NCBI GenBank assembly: GCA_041158345.1
Contig: JBEBBO010000142.1
Location: 1-64,000, forward strand
DNA from: UBA6136 sp041158345
Lineage (GTDB): Bacteria; Pseudomonadota; Gammaproteobacteria; Methylococcales; Methylococcaceae
Reading direction: 5' to 3'
Length of the DNA: 64,000 bases
Position 1 is the first letter of the stretch; each line of letters begins with the position of its first letter. Under the pieces are notes generated by a model. It did no database searches. It was not told the origin of the DNA and was given only the letters and a program-made list of their open reading frames with translations. The translations under genes and the position numbers were made by a program. This document shows positions 34,288 through 42,910 of the stretch, one piece after another.

Positions 34288-36180
34288 ATGGCGACAGGCA
34301 GGCGATCGGGCCACACTGAGGGGACTCTCCGCTGGTCTTTGGTTATCGGCAGCATGGGGGTTGTGTTCGGTGAGATTGCCACCAGCCCGCTCTACGCATT
34401 GCGGATTGTGTTTGCAGGACGCAATGGCATCACACCCACGCCAGATCATGTGTTGGGTATTCTCTCCCTCGTCTTCTGGATCCTCGCCCTCATCGTTGGC
34501 ATCAAGTATGCGTTACTTGTCATGCGCGCGGATAATAAGGGTGATGGCGGCATCATGGCGCTCCTTTCTTTGGTGCAAAGGACTGTCCATGAGAGAAAGC
34601 ATCTTCGGCGCGTGGCCTTGGCCGCAGGTCTTTTGGGCGCCTCCCTTTTCTTTGGTGATGCGGTCATTGCCCCTGTGATCTCGGTGATGGGTGCTTTGGA
34701 AGGACTCAAAGTGGGTGCGCCCGGTCTCAAGGTTCTGATTGTTCCTTTGACCCTGATTATTCTGTTTGGGTTGTTTCTGCTGCAATACCGGGGAACGGCT
34801 TTTATTAGTGGGCTTTTCAGTCCCATCATGGTCTGTTGGCTGGTGGTCATTGCGGCCTTGGGCGCAGTGAGCGTTTATGAAACGCCGCTGATTCTCAAAG
34901 CGTTGCATCCTGGTTATGGCATTCGGTTTCTCATGGAAACCCGAATGCAGTCCCTCATGGTCTTGGGTGCAGTCGTTTTGGTCGTGACGGGGGTAGAGGC
35001 TCTGTATGCTGACATGGGCCACTTCGGAATACAGCCGATTCGAATGGCCTGGTTCACGTTTGTCTTTCCCACATTGCTCATGAATTATCTGGGGCAGGGT
35101 GCTTTGCTGCTTCGGGACCCTGCTGCGGCCAGTAATCCGTTCTATCTGTTGGCGCCGGGTTGGAGCTTTATTCCCCTGCTGGCGTTAGCCACCCTCGCAA
35201 CCATCATTGCAGCTCAAGGGGTAATCTCCGGCGCCTTCTCTCTGGCCGCCCAAGCGGTTCGGATGCGCTATTTGCCCCGACTGGCAGTCCGGCATACCTC
35301 GTTGGGGCATTCGGGTCAGATTTATGTTCCTGCCGTGAATTGGATACTGGCCTTTGGTACCGCTGCCTTGGTGATTGGATTTGGATCCAGTAGTAAATTG
35401 GCGACAGCCTATGGTCTCTCTGTGACAGGGAGCATGGTCGTCACGACCCTATTAGCCTTCGGCCTTTTAAAGCGGATCTGGCGTGTACCGGTTCTGGTCA
35501 CCGGCGCACTCTTTACGATCTTCCTTTGCATTGATTTCGGATTTTTGGTCGCAAACCTTCCCAAGCTTTGGCAGGGCGGGTGGGTCTCCATTGCGGTGAG
35601 TGGCAGCGTCTTTATCCTTTTGACCACTTGGGTCAGGGGCCGTGATCTCTTGGTTCAAAGACTAAATGCCAAGGCGGTCCCGATCGAAGAGTTGGTCGCA
35701 AAGGTGGGACATTCAGGGTTCCCGCGAGTGCCCGGCACGGCGGTCTATTTGACGGCCAGCCGTTTTGGTGCGCCCATGTCCCTGCTTCACAATATGGCGA
35801 TGAATCAGGTGGTCCATGACAAGGTCATCATTCTGACGGTAGTGACGCGTGATGAGCCCTTCATTCCCTTGGAGCACCGTCTGAAGATTCGTCATTACGG
35901 CGGCGAGATTTACCGTGTCCGGATCTACTACGGCTATAACCAGGAACCGAATGTGCCTGACGCTTTGGCCTTCTGTCGCACGGAGGGTCTTGAAATCGAT
36001 TTAAATGAGACGTCGTTCTTTCTGACCCGGGAGCACATGATTTCGTCAACGCCCCACGGCGTTGCGACTTGGCGTGAGCGCTTATTTATTCGAATGGCCA
36101 TGAATGCTGAAAACGCGATGCGGTTCTGGCATATTCCCCCGGAGCGGGTGGTTGAGTTGGGCCTGATGGTGGCCCTTTAG
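34288..36180 (+). CDS. kup: Kup-type potassium uptake transporter
   Basis: 630-residue K+/H+ symporter of the KUP/HAK/KT family. GVVFGEIATSPLYALR near the N-terminus, twelve hydrophobic segments, YADMGHFG, LMNYLGQGALLL, and a cytosolic C-terminal domain (RYSLR-like region, VIILTVVTRDEPF). The sequence TATAAT at 34223-34228 may be its -10 box, though no fitting -35 is seen. Confidence 0.95.
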   Translation: MATGRRSGHTEGTLRWSLVIGSMGVVFGEIATSPLYALRIVFAGRNGITPTPDHVLGILSLVFWILALIVGIKYALLVMRADNKGDGGIMALLSLVQRTVHERKHLRRVALAAGLLGASLFFGDAVIAPVISVMGALEGLKVGAPGLKVLIVPLTLIILFGLFLLQYRGTAFISGLFSPIMVCWLVVIAALGAVSVYETPLILKALHPGYGIRFLMETRMQSLMVLGAVVLVVTGVEALYADMGHFGIQPIRMAWFTFVFPTLLMNYLGQGALLLRDPAAASNPFYLLAPGWSFIPLLALATLATIIAAQGVISGAFSLAAQAVRMRYLPRLAVRHTSLGHSGQIYVPAVNWILAFGTAALVIGFGSSSKLATAYGLSVTGSMVVTTLLAFGLLKRIWRVPVLVTGALFTIFLCIDFGFLVANLPKLWQGGWVSIAVSGSVFILLTTWVRGRDLLVQRLNAKAVPIEELVAKVGHSGFPRVPGTAVYLTASRFGAPMSLLHNMAMNQVVHDKVIILTVVTRDEPFIPLEHRLKIRHYGGEIYRVRIYYGYNQEPNVPDALAFCRTEGLEIDLNETSFFLTREHMISSTPHGVATWRERLFIRMAMNAENAMRFWHIPPERVVELGLMVAL

Positions 36181-36188
36181 GGATCCGG

Positions 36189-36623
36189 TTAGAGAAGGGG
36201 GGTCACGATCCCTTGCGTTCTATACCGCAGATAGTCCTCCAGAACCTTGCCATGATCGAAGGCCAAAGGCGATGGAAGCTGTTTCACATCAACCACCACC
36301 GCTGCTTTGGCATCATCATCGGCCTCGGGGAGTCCTCGGGCTTCGGCTACATAAACGGCGGTGACCGTGTGACCGCGTGCATCCCGACTGGGGTCTGAAT
36401 AAAGCCCCAGCAGAGCGGTCAACTCGACATTTAACCCCACCTCTTCCAACGCCTCTCGTCGGGCTGCATTCTCCACGGTCTCCCCTACATCCACAAAGCC
36501 TCCGGGAATTGCCCAGCCGTGGGGTTCATAGAGTCTCTCGATCAAAACGATAGGCCTTCCAGGCTGATCGATGAGCTCGATGATGATGTCTGCGGCAATT
36601 TCTGGGGTAACCGGGCGGGGCAT
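36189..36623 (-). CDS. Nudix hydrolase
   Basis: 144 residues with a full Nudix box GGFVDVGETVENAARREALEEVGL split over GX5EX7REUXEEXGU; the Mg-binding REALEEVG is intact. It hydrolyses a nucleoside diphosphate linked to another group, probably ADP-ribose-like by overall pattern (ADPRase/MutT type), but the substrate cannot be set. Convergent with kup and 8 bp apart. Confidence 0.88.
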   Translation of the reverse strand: MPRPVTPEIAADIIIELIDQPGRPIVLIERLYEPHGWAIPGGFVDVGETVENAARREALEEVGLNVELTALLGLYSDPSRDARGHTVTAVYVAEARGLPEADDDAKAAVVVDVKQLPSPLAFDHGKVLEDYLRYRTQGIVTPLL

Positions 36624-36799
36624 GAGTGTGTTGAATCCTTCAAGGAGGCGCTAGGCTTATACGCGCTTGGTCGATCTGTTATTCTATTTCGTTTAAACCT
36701 GTTGTAAATCACCCCGTTACCGAAGATTTTCTCACTTAGCCTAGTTTGAGACATTGCTTCGGCTTGGCCGGGTAACCCCCCTGATTTTTCCCTTGAAAC

Positions 36800-37525
36800 A
36801 TGAATCATCTTGACTCCGCTTTCAGCAGTTCCTATCTGGTTGCTTTCCTGATGGGGCTTTTTAGTGCCATGCATTGTCTGGGGATGTGTGGCTCGATCAT
36901 CGGAACGCTGACCTTAAGTCTCAAGAAAGAGATTCGAGAGAACAAAACACTGTTGTTGCCCTTTGTGGCTTGCTACAACGGCGGCCGCGTTTTGAGCTAT
37001 ACCGTGGGCGGTTTCATCGCGGGTATCCTCGAGCATGTGCTTACACTACCTTTCGGGGAAGGCCATGGTCACCGAATTCTTCAGGTGCTGGGCGCTCTGG
37101 TCATGCTTGGCGCAGGTCTTCACGTCGCGGGCTGGTTCCCAAGATTTGCCTACATTGAAAAAGTCGGTGGGCTTGCCTGGCGTCATATTGAACCTTACGG
37201 TCGTCGGCTGATTCCCGTAGAAACTCGCCAACGCGCCTTTATTTTCGGGATGGTGTGGGGTTGGCTGCCCTGTGGTCTGGTTTACACGGCGCTGGCTTTA
37301 GCCGCGACAACGGGTGAGGTCTTGCGCAGTGGTCTGACGATGCTTTTCTTCGGTCTAGGCACCATTCCAGCGGTCATGGGCGTAGGGGTCATGACCTCTT
37401 TGATGGTGCGCCTGACCCACATGACTCGCTTCCGCCAGGCGGCTGGAGTGACGCTGATTCTTCTTGCCCTGATGGCAGCCTTCCCGGGGCTCAATCCGCT
37501 GGTTCAACACCCCGTTGTCCACTAG
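36800..37525 (+). CDS. TauE/SafE-like (DsbD_2 domain) membrane protein
   Basis: 241 residues, about six membrane helices. The N-terminal motif FSAMHCLGMCG and a matching GMVWGWLPCGLVYTAL in the second half are the paired Cys-containing helices of the DsbD_2/sulfite-exporter-like family found beside cbb3 oxidase maturation genes. It may carry thiol redox equivalents or a metal ion across the inner membrane. It precedes the sigma-54 activator by 11 bp and is probably cotranscribed with it. Confidence 0.8.
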   Translation: MNHLDSAFSSSYLVAFLMGLFSAMHCLGMCGSIIGTLTLSLKKEIRENKTLLLPFVACYNGGRVLSYTVGGFIAGILEHVLTLPFGEGHGHRILQVLGALVMLGAGLHVAGWFPRFAYIEKVGGLAWRHIEPYGRRLIPVETRQRAFIFGMVWGWLPCGLVYTALALAATTGEVLRSGLTMLFFGLGTIPAVMGVGVMTSLMVRLTHMTRFRQAAGVTLILLALMAAFPGLNPLVQHPVVH

Positions 37526-37536
37526 GCGTTCAAATT

Positions 37537-38484
37537 ATGTCCATGTTTGAACGTTTGATTGGTCAATCTCCCAATTTTGAGAGCATGCTTCGCAGTGCTC
37601 GAATGGTGGCTGCAACCGATGTGACAGTGCTAATCATCGGTGAGACCGGAACGGGTAAGGAGGTTCTGGCTAGCGCCCTCCAGCAACAGAGTCCCCGGGC
37701 TGAGAAGCCTTTTATTACGATCAACTGTGCAGCACTGCCTGAGGCACTGGCTGAGTCTGAGCTTTTTGGACACAAAAAAGGGTCGTTTACCGGAGCCATC
37801 TCAAATCAGCAAGGCCGGCTCCAGGCCGCGAATGGTGGCACGGTTTTTCTGGATGAGGTGGATTCGCTCCCGATTCCACTGCAGGCGAAACTGCTTCGCT
37901 TTCTTGAGACCGGAGAAATTCAGCCGGTCGGGGAAACCGCCTCCCAGAAGGTGGATGTCAGGATCATTGCGGCGACGAATGCCGATCTCCAGGAGCGGAT
38001 CAATCGCGGCGAGTTTCGCCGCGATCTTTACTACCGCCTCAATGTGGTGCCTCTCGAAATTCCGGCACTCAGGGATCGGATGGGGGACATCCAGGTGCTG
38101 ATCCACCATTTCATGCATCAGTTCACTAAAACACATGGGCTACCCAATGCCACGATCAGTAAGTCGGCATTGCACCGATTGACGCATTACCCTTGGCCCG
38201 GAAATGTCCGAGAGCTCCGGAATGTCTGTGAGCGCCTGTGCATTTTGCTCGCGGGAAAGACCATTGAGGAGCATAATCTGCCTCCTGAAATCGTTTCGGG
38301 TAAGCCGTCCGAATCGCGGGAAATCCTTCTGCCCGAAGCCGGGATTAATCTGGAGCAGGTTGAAATCGACCTCATTCGCCAAGCGCTGGAGCGAACTCGC
38401 GGTAACCGGAGTCAGGCGGCCAGACTTCTCGGTATCTCAAGAGACACCCTGTTATACCGCATGCAAAAGCATGGCATTGACTGA
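37537..38484 (+). CDS. Receiver-less sigma-54-dependent activator (PspF-like)
   Basis: 315 residues. AAA+ domain from the N-terminus with Walker A GETGTGKE (35-42), the sigma-54 contact loop GSFTGA (82-87; usual GAFTGA), Walker B VFLDEVD and the arginine finger region, then a Fis-type HTH (NRSQAARLLGISRDTLLYRMQK). No sensor domain, so it is regulated by a partner or by its own abundance, as PspF is by PspA. Adjacent to the TauE/SafE-like gene. Confidence 0.9.
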   Translation: MSMFERLIGQSPNFESMLRSARMVAATDVTVLIIGETGTGKEVLASALQQQSPRAEKPFITINCAALPEALAESELFGHKKGSFTGAISNQQGRLQAANGGTVFLDEVDSLPIPLQAKLLRFLETGEIQPVGETASQKVDVRIIAATNADLQERINRGEFRRDLYYRLNVVPLEIPALRDRMGDIQVLIHHFMHQFTKTHGLPNATISKSALHRLTHYPWPGNVRELRNVCERLCILLAGKTIEEHNLPPEIVSGKPSESREILLPEAGINLEQVEIDLIRQALERTRGNRSQAARLLGISRDTLLYRMQKHGID

Positions 38485-38560
38485 CATTCCCGCGACGATC
38501 TCAGCTTGATGGCCCGACCGCCTAACGGGGTTTGGGGAAAAATAATAAGGAGAATGAATC

Positions 38561-39307
38561 ATGTGCTGGAGTGGAGAGGCGTCGGCCGTACTTGCGACCG
38601 TGGGATTTGGAACAGCGGCCTATGTTGCCTGGAAGGGCGAGTCAAAGGAACTTTGGATTCCGCTCACTTATTTTGCTTGCATGGAGCTTTTGCAGGCGGC
38701 GACCTACGTTTACATCAATCTGTGTGATTCACCCCCGAATCAGCTACTGACGTACTTCGGTTACATCCATATTGCGTTTCAACCTTTCTTCGCCAACATG
38801 GTGGCGATGTACTTCATTCCTGAAGCGGTCAAGAAAAAGATCTCGACAACGGTTTATACCGTCTGTGCGATGGGGGCCCTGGCCATGCTGGTCAAGATGT
38901 ACCCCTTTGATTGGGCAGGCCATTGCATTGTGGGCATTGAGGGATTTTGCGGCACCCAGGCGTGCTCGGTTTCCGGCGATTGGCACATCGCCTGGCAGCT
39001 CCCTCTCAATGGCCTTTTATCGGACTATCCGGGAAATCCTTTTGCATTTCGCTGGGGTCTCCATGCCTTGGTTTACATCGTCGTCGCCTTCTGGATGCCT
39101 ATCATCTATGGTTCTTGGCGGTTTGTTGGCTTCCATTATCTGGTGGGTCCTTGGATCTCGGATGTCCTCACCAATGACCCCAATGAATACGCAGCTGTTT
39201 GGTGTTTGTTCTCGATTGCGCTATGCGTCTCCGTGATCAAAACGCCAATCCGCAAATATCTCCATGTCACGCGGTGGTTTGGCTATCCTAAGCCAGCGGT
39301 GGTCTGA
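38561..39307 (+). CDS. DUF5765-type membrane protein
   Basis: 248 residues, six or seven membrane segments, with the family-typical head MCWSGEAS and a cluster of cysteines and histidines (CIVGIEGFCGTQACSVSGDWHIAWQ region). Excellent ribosome site (AAGGAG, 7 bases before the ATG). I recall this head from the uncharacterised DUF5765 family in bacteria; role unknown. The next gene begins 2 bases after its stop. Confidence 0.75.
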   Translation: MCWSGEASAVLATVGFGTAAYVAWKGESKELWIPLTYFACMELLQAATYVYINLCDSPPNQLLTYFGYIHIAFQPFFANMVAMYFIPEAVKKKISTTVYTVCAMGALAMLVKMYPFDWAGHCIVGIEGFCGTQACSVSGDWHIAWQLPLNGLLSDYPGNPFAFRWGLHALVYIVVAFWMPIIYGSWRFVGFHYLVGPWISDVLTNDPNEYAAVWCLFSIALCVSVIKTPIRKYLHVTRWFGYPKPAVV

Positions 39308-39308
39308 G

Positions 39309-39740
39309 GTGAGAAAATCCCTGAAATCCGGGATCCTGATTGCCCTCGCCATCGTCATTCAGTCCTGTGCCTCTTCCGGCGGAGAGGTTAGGGACGGCGT
39401 GATAGAGCTAGTGGCTGCCGATCATGATCAACGGGTTGACCTCAAGGTTGGTCAGTTAGTGACCGTTCGGTTGGATGCGAATCGAACCACCGGCTACACC
39501 TGGATGCTGCCTTCAGGCGAACTCGCGCAGGGCCTCGTTCAACCGCTGCATCCCGAGTCGCGTTACGACAGGAAGATTGACGGCATCTACTCGATGGGTG
39601 TGGGTGCGATAGAGGTCTGGGAGTTCAGGGCAGTGCGTGCGGGTTCGGGCACATTGAGGCTGGAATACCGCAGGCCCTTTGAACAGAACGTTGATCCCTT
39701 GCGAATCGTCGACTTTCCCTTGCGGGTGACAGACCCCTGA
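39309..39740 (+). CDS. Chagasin-like (I42) protease-inhibitor lipoprotein
   Basis: 143 residues from GTG 39309, 2 bp after the previous stop; this start gives a signal peptide ending with a cysteine (IVIQSC). The domain holds the three chagasin loops: RTTGYTW (NxTTGY-like), GVGAIEVWEFRA (GxxG-like) and YRRPFE (RPW/F). Such proteins inhibit papain-family cysteine proteases. A longer frame from 39264 would not give a clean signal. A periplasmic inhibitor role is inferred. Confidence 0.75.
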   Translation: MRKSLKSGILIALAIVIQSCASSGGEVRDGVIELVAADHDQRVDLKVGQLVTVRLDANRTTGYTWMLPSGELAQGLVQPLHPESRYDRKIDGIYSMGVGAIEVWEFRAVRAGSGTLRLEYRRPFEQNVDPLRIVDFPLRVTDP

Positions 39741-39750
39741 GGCATCGGAA

Positions 39751-39784
39751 GAAACTCGCTGGCATCCTCAGGGATGCCAGCGAG
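39751..39784 (-). terminator. Terminator-like hairpin after argG
   Basis: CTCGCTGGCATCC, 4-base loop, GGATGCCAGCGAG: a perfect 13-bp stem at 39755-39784. On the minus strand it is followed by TTTCTTCC, a weak T-rich tail. It lies 8 bp past the argG stop. Confidence 0.7.
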
Positions 39785-39792
39785 CATGAAGG

Positions 39793-41022
39793 TCAGCTCG
39801 TGAACTTCTGACCCTTCTTTGCTGCAATGCGCATTCTCAGTGCGTTGAGTTTGATGAAGCCTTCGGCATCCTTCTGGTTGTAGGCGCCCTTGTCGTCTTC
39901 AAATGTGGCAATATTCATATCGAAGAGACTGTTGTGCTCCGACTTTCGGCCCACAACGATCACGTTACCCTTGTACAGTTTCACTCTGACCTCGCCGTTA
40001 ACCGTCGCCTGTGAAGAATCGATCATTTCCTGAAGCAGGAGTCGTTCGGGGCTCCACCAGTAGCCGTTGTAGATGAGGCTTGCATAGCGAGGCATCAATT
40101 CATCCTTGAGGTGCGCGACCTCACGGTCCAGCGTCAGGGATTCAATGGCCCGATGTGCGCGGAGCATGATCGTGCCGCCCGGGGTTTCGTAGCAGCCACG
40201 CGACTTCATCCCGACATAACGATTCTCAACGATGTCGAGTCGGCCAATGCCGTTGGCGCCACCGAGTTCATTCAGTCTGGCCAGAACCTTTGCAGGCGTC
40301 ATGCGGACGCCGTCAATGGCGACGATATCGCCGCGTTCGTAGGTCAGGTTGATGAACGTGGGCTGGTCCGGCGCATTTTCTGGGGAGACAGACCATCGCC
40401 ACATGTCTTCTTCAGGACCTGACCAGGGATCTTCAAGTACCCCACCTTCATAGGAGATATGGAGGAGATTGGCATCCATGGAGTAGGGCGAGGCCTTGCC
40501 TCGCTTCATTTCGATTGGAATGCGGTGCTTCTCGGCATATGCCAGCAGCGTTTCGCGAGACGTGAGATCCCATTCACGCCAGGGTGCAATGACCTTGATG
40601 TCAGGCTTCAGTGCATACGCGCCCAGCTCAAATCGCACCTGGTCGTTGCCTTTGCCCGTTGCGCCGTGGCAAATGGCATCACAACCGGTTTCGTTAACGA
40701 TCTCAATCAGGCGCTTAGCAATCAGAGGCCGCGCAATCGAGGTGCCCAGAAGATATTCGCCTTCGTAAATCGTATTGGCCCGGAACATGGGGAATACGAA
40801 ATCGCGGGCAAATTCCTCTGTGAGGTCATCAATGTAGATTTCCTTGATGCCCATGGCTTGCGCCTTGCTTCGCGCCGGCTCTACCTCTTCACCTTGACCG
40901 ATGTCAGCCGTGAACGTCACGATTTCGCAGTTATAGGTTTCTCGGAGCCATTGGAGAATGACAGAGGTGTCGAGGCCGCCGGAATACGCCAGTGCGACTT
41001 TCTTGACGATAGGTTGGGTCAT
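39793..41022 (-). CDS. argG: Argininosuccinate synthase
   Basis: ATP-dependent ligation of citrulline and aspartate in arginine synthesis. 409 residues with LAYSGGLDTSVIL (PP-loop motif SGGLDTS) at the N-terminus, HGATGKGNDQVRFE and KYSMDANLLHIS-like region (SPYSMDANLLHIS). Normal length for the class. A terminator hairpin follows. Confidence 0.97.
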   Translation of the reverse strand: MTQPIVKKVALAYSGGLDTSVILQWLRETYNCEIVTFTADIGQGEEVEPARSKAQAMGIKEIYIDDLTEEFARDFVFPMFRANTIYEGEYLLGTSIARPLIAKRLIEIVNETGCDAICHGATGKGNDQVRFELGAYALKPDIKVIAPWREWDLTSRETLLAYAEKHRIPIEMKRGKASPYSMDANLLHISYEGGVLEDPWSGPEEDMWRWSVSPENAPDQPTFINLTYERGDIVAIDGVRMTPAKVLARLNELGGANGIGRLDIVENRYVGMKSRGCYETPGGTIMLRAHRAIESLTLDREVAHLKDELMPRYASLIYNGYWWSPERLLLQEMIDSSQATVNGEVRVKLYKGNVIVVGRKSEHNSLFDMNIATFEDDKGAYNQKDAEGFIKLNALRMRIAAKKGQKFTS

Positions 41023-41126
41023 GGACGTTTATCCTGAAGGTAGAACAAACACGGGATTATAATTGCCACAGGGTCGCCTGTCCCGCTCCCCATCGGCTGA
41101 TTTCTTGCGTAAGAGGCTTTAACACC

Positions 41127-42263
41127 ATGACAACATCAGGACCTCATTCGGGCGTACCTTCGCAACGGGGTCTTCTAATCCGATTGATCTCGATCATCGG
41201 ATTACTCTTGATCATCATGCTGATCATGCGCTTCCATGTCGCAAGTCACCCTCCCAACGAATACTCTGAACACCTCAGCCCGCTTCCGGCGTCGCAAAAT
41301 CCCCAACAAACTGTCGAGACGGGCCTGTTTGTTCACAATATTTATGCCTTTGAGGCAGACAAGAAGATTTTTGATGCCGATGGGTGGATCTGGCTCAAGT
41401 ATTCGAACACACTCCACGAATACATTCAGTCCCATGGCTTTTCACCGGCCAATTTGATCCATTTTGTGAATCAGGTGGATGATTACGATTTCGCCTTAGA
41501 CCCGTCCAGCGATCAGCCGATTCTGATGCCGGATGGTCGCTACTATCAAAAATTCCGGTTTTCCGGCCACTTTTATGTGGACGAACTGGATTTTCGGCAA
41601 TTCCCCTTCCAGACGATCACACTGCCGGTCATTGTCGAAATTCGGGCCCAGCGACTGCACCGGGATGCATCGCCCGTGCAATTGGCTATCGACACTGAAA
41701 GTTCGGGTATCGGCGCCTACATCGACGTCAGTGGCTATGAAACCAAGGGCTTCTCGGTTGAGGGAACCACCGAGAATTTCATGAGCCGTATGGGGAATCC
41801 CTTGGCCGATGCGAAGGGCTCGATATCCGAGCTACGATTGACCGTGAATTACCAAAAAGCCCTGAATTCAACTTTTCTGAAGCTGATCTTGCCCTTGATT
41901 ACGGTGATGTTGTTGACCCTTTTTTCACCGTCGATCTCCCCCTTGGGATGGGAGGTTCGCGTCGGTATTCCCTCTACCAGTCTATTGACCCTGATATTCC
42001 TCCAGCAGACCTATCAAGCCAATATTCCTGACTTTCATTACCTGACCTTCTTGGATGGGGTCTACAACCTTTGTTATTTGATCGACCTGATCCTCTTTGG
42101 TCTCTTTCTTTGGGGTGCCAAGGTGATTTATATCGCTGCCGAGCATGATCAAAAGCAGGTGGCCGCCTATATTGAGCGGATCGACCATCGTTTTCAGATC
42201 GGTCTGACGCTTTTTCTAATCCTTGGCGTCATGATGGATTGGTGGATCCATTTCAGCGATTAA
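41127..42263 (+). CDS. Pentameric ligand-gated ion channel (Cys-loop-type) homologue
   Basis: 378 residues, not labelled as such by any obvious motif but clear in layout: an N-terminal membrane anchor (about 16-35), an extracytoplasmic beta-rich domain (about 60-245) with FRQFPFQTITLPV (159-161 FPF, matching the FPFD of the Cys-loop region), then four membrane helices: M1 about 250-268, M2 about 276-298, M3 about 305-330, M4 about 356-374. The M2-M3 link NIPDFHYLTFLDGVYN fits the NxPxxxYxTxxD pattern of GLIC/ELIC. It lacks the Cys pair, as prokaryotic members do. The extra N-terminal helix differs from GLIC, which has a cleaved signal. Ligand unknown. Confidence 0.75.
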   Translation: MTTSGPHSGVPSQRGLLIRLISIIGLLLIIMLIMRFHVASHPPNEYSEHLSPLPASQNPQQTVETGLFVHNIYAFEADKKIFDADGWIWLKYSNTLHEYIQSHGFSPANLIHFVNQVDDYDFALDPSSDQPILMPDGRYYQKFRFSGHFYVDELDFRQFPFQTITLPVIVEIRAQRLHRDASPVQLAIDTESSGIGAYIDVSGYETKGFSVEGTTENFMSRMGNPLADAKGSISELRLTVNYQKALNSTFLKLILPLITVMLLTLFSPSISPLGWEVRVGIPSTSLLTLIFLQQTYQANIPDFHYLTFLDGVYNLCYLIDLILFGLFLWGAKVIYIAAEHDQKQVAAYIERIDHRFQIGLTLFLILGVMMDWWIHFSD

Positions 42264-42274
42264 TGGACTGAACC

Positions 42275-42907
42275 ATGCAGAGAAATTTCCTTCCATTTCC
42301 CCCGCAAGGTCTCTATGTCATCACCAGAGATCCTCAGGGTGAACGGGTTAACCTGCTCGAGGAGGTTAAGTCGGCAGTCCGGGGAGGTGCTGCTGTCGTC
42401 CAATATCGTGCGAAGGAGGGGCGGTGTTCAGTTGATGAAGCGCGGGATCTTCTGGCAGTCTGCCGAAGCGCCTCTGTCCCTTTAATCATTAATGACGATG
42501 TCAATCTCGCGCTTGAGATTGGAGCCGACGGAGTGCATCTGGGCCGAGACGATGATGGGTTGATCCCTGCACGCGAGGCTTTGGGTTCCCGGAGCATCAT
42601 CGGGGTCTCTTGTTATGACGATTTGTCACGGGCTCAAGCAGCACAGGAGGCCGGCGCGTCCTACGTCGCCTTTGGTCGTTTTTTTCCGTCCCAGACGAAG
42701 CCCAATGCGCCGTGCGCGAGCCTGGATACCCTGCGAAAAGCCCACAGAGATCTCCATATCCCGATTGTCGCGATTGGGGGGATCACCCGGAAAAATGGGG
42801 CGAGTCTGATCGACGCAGGCGCTCAACTTCTCGCCGTGATCGAGGGGGTCTTTGGGGAGCAATGCCCGGAAATCGCAACGCGCGAATTCCGGGCATTGTG
42901 GGATTAA
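42275..42907 (+). CDS. thiE: Thiamine-phosphate synthase
   Basis: Joins the pyrimidine (HMP-PP) and thiazole halves of thiamine. 210 residues, TIM barrel: GLYVITRD at the head, VQYRAKEG, LIINDDVNLAL, GVHLGRDD and AIGGI. The 3' end of the gene forms an inverted repeat (42860-42898). Confidence 0.93.
   Translation: MQRNFLPFPPQGLYVITRDPQGERVNLLEEVKSAVRGGAAVVQYRAKEGRCSVDEARDLLAVCRSASVPLIINDDVNLALEIGADGVHLGRDDDGLIPAREALGSRSIIGVSCYDDLSRAQAAQEAGASYVAFGRFFPSQTKPNAPCASLDTLRKAHRDLHIPIVAIGGITRKNGASLIDAGAQLLAVIEGVFGEQCPEIATREFRALWD
42860..42898. repeat. 12-bp inverted repeat at the 3' end of thiE
   Basis: CAATGCCCGGAA, 15-base loop, TTCCGGGCATTG, ending 9 bp before the thiE stop region. No T-run follows on either strand. 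It may shield the convergent thiE and nrdB transcript ends. Confidence 0.45.
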
Positions 42908-42910
42908 AGC

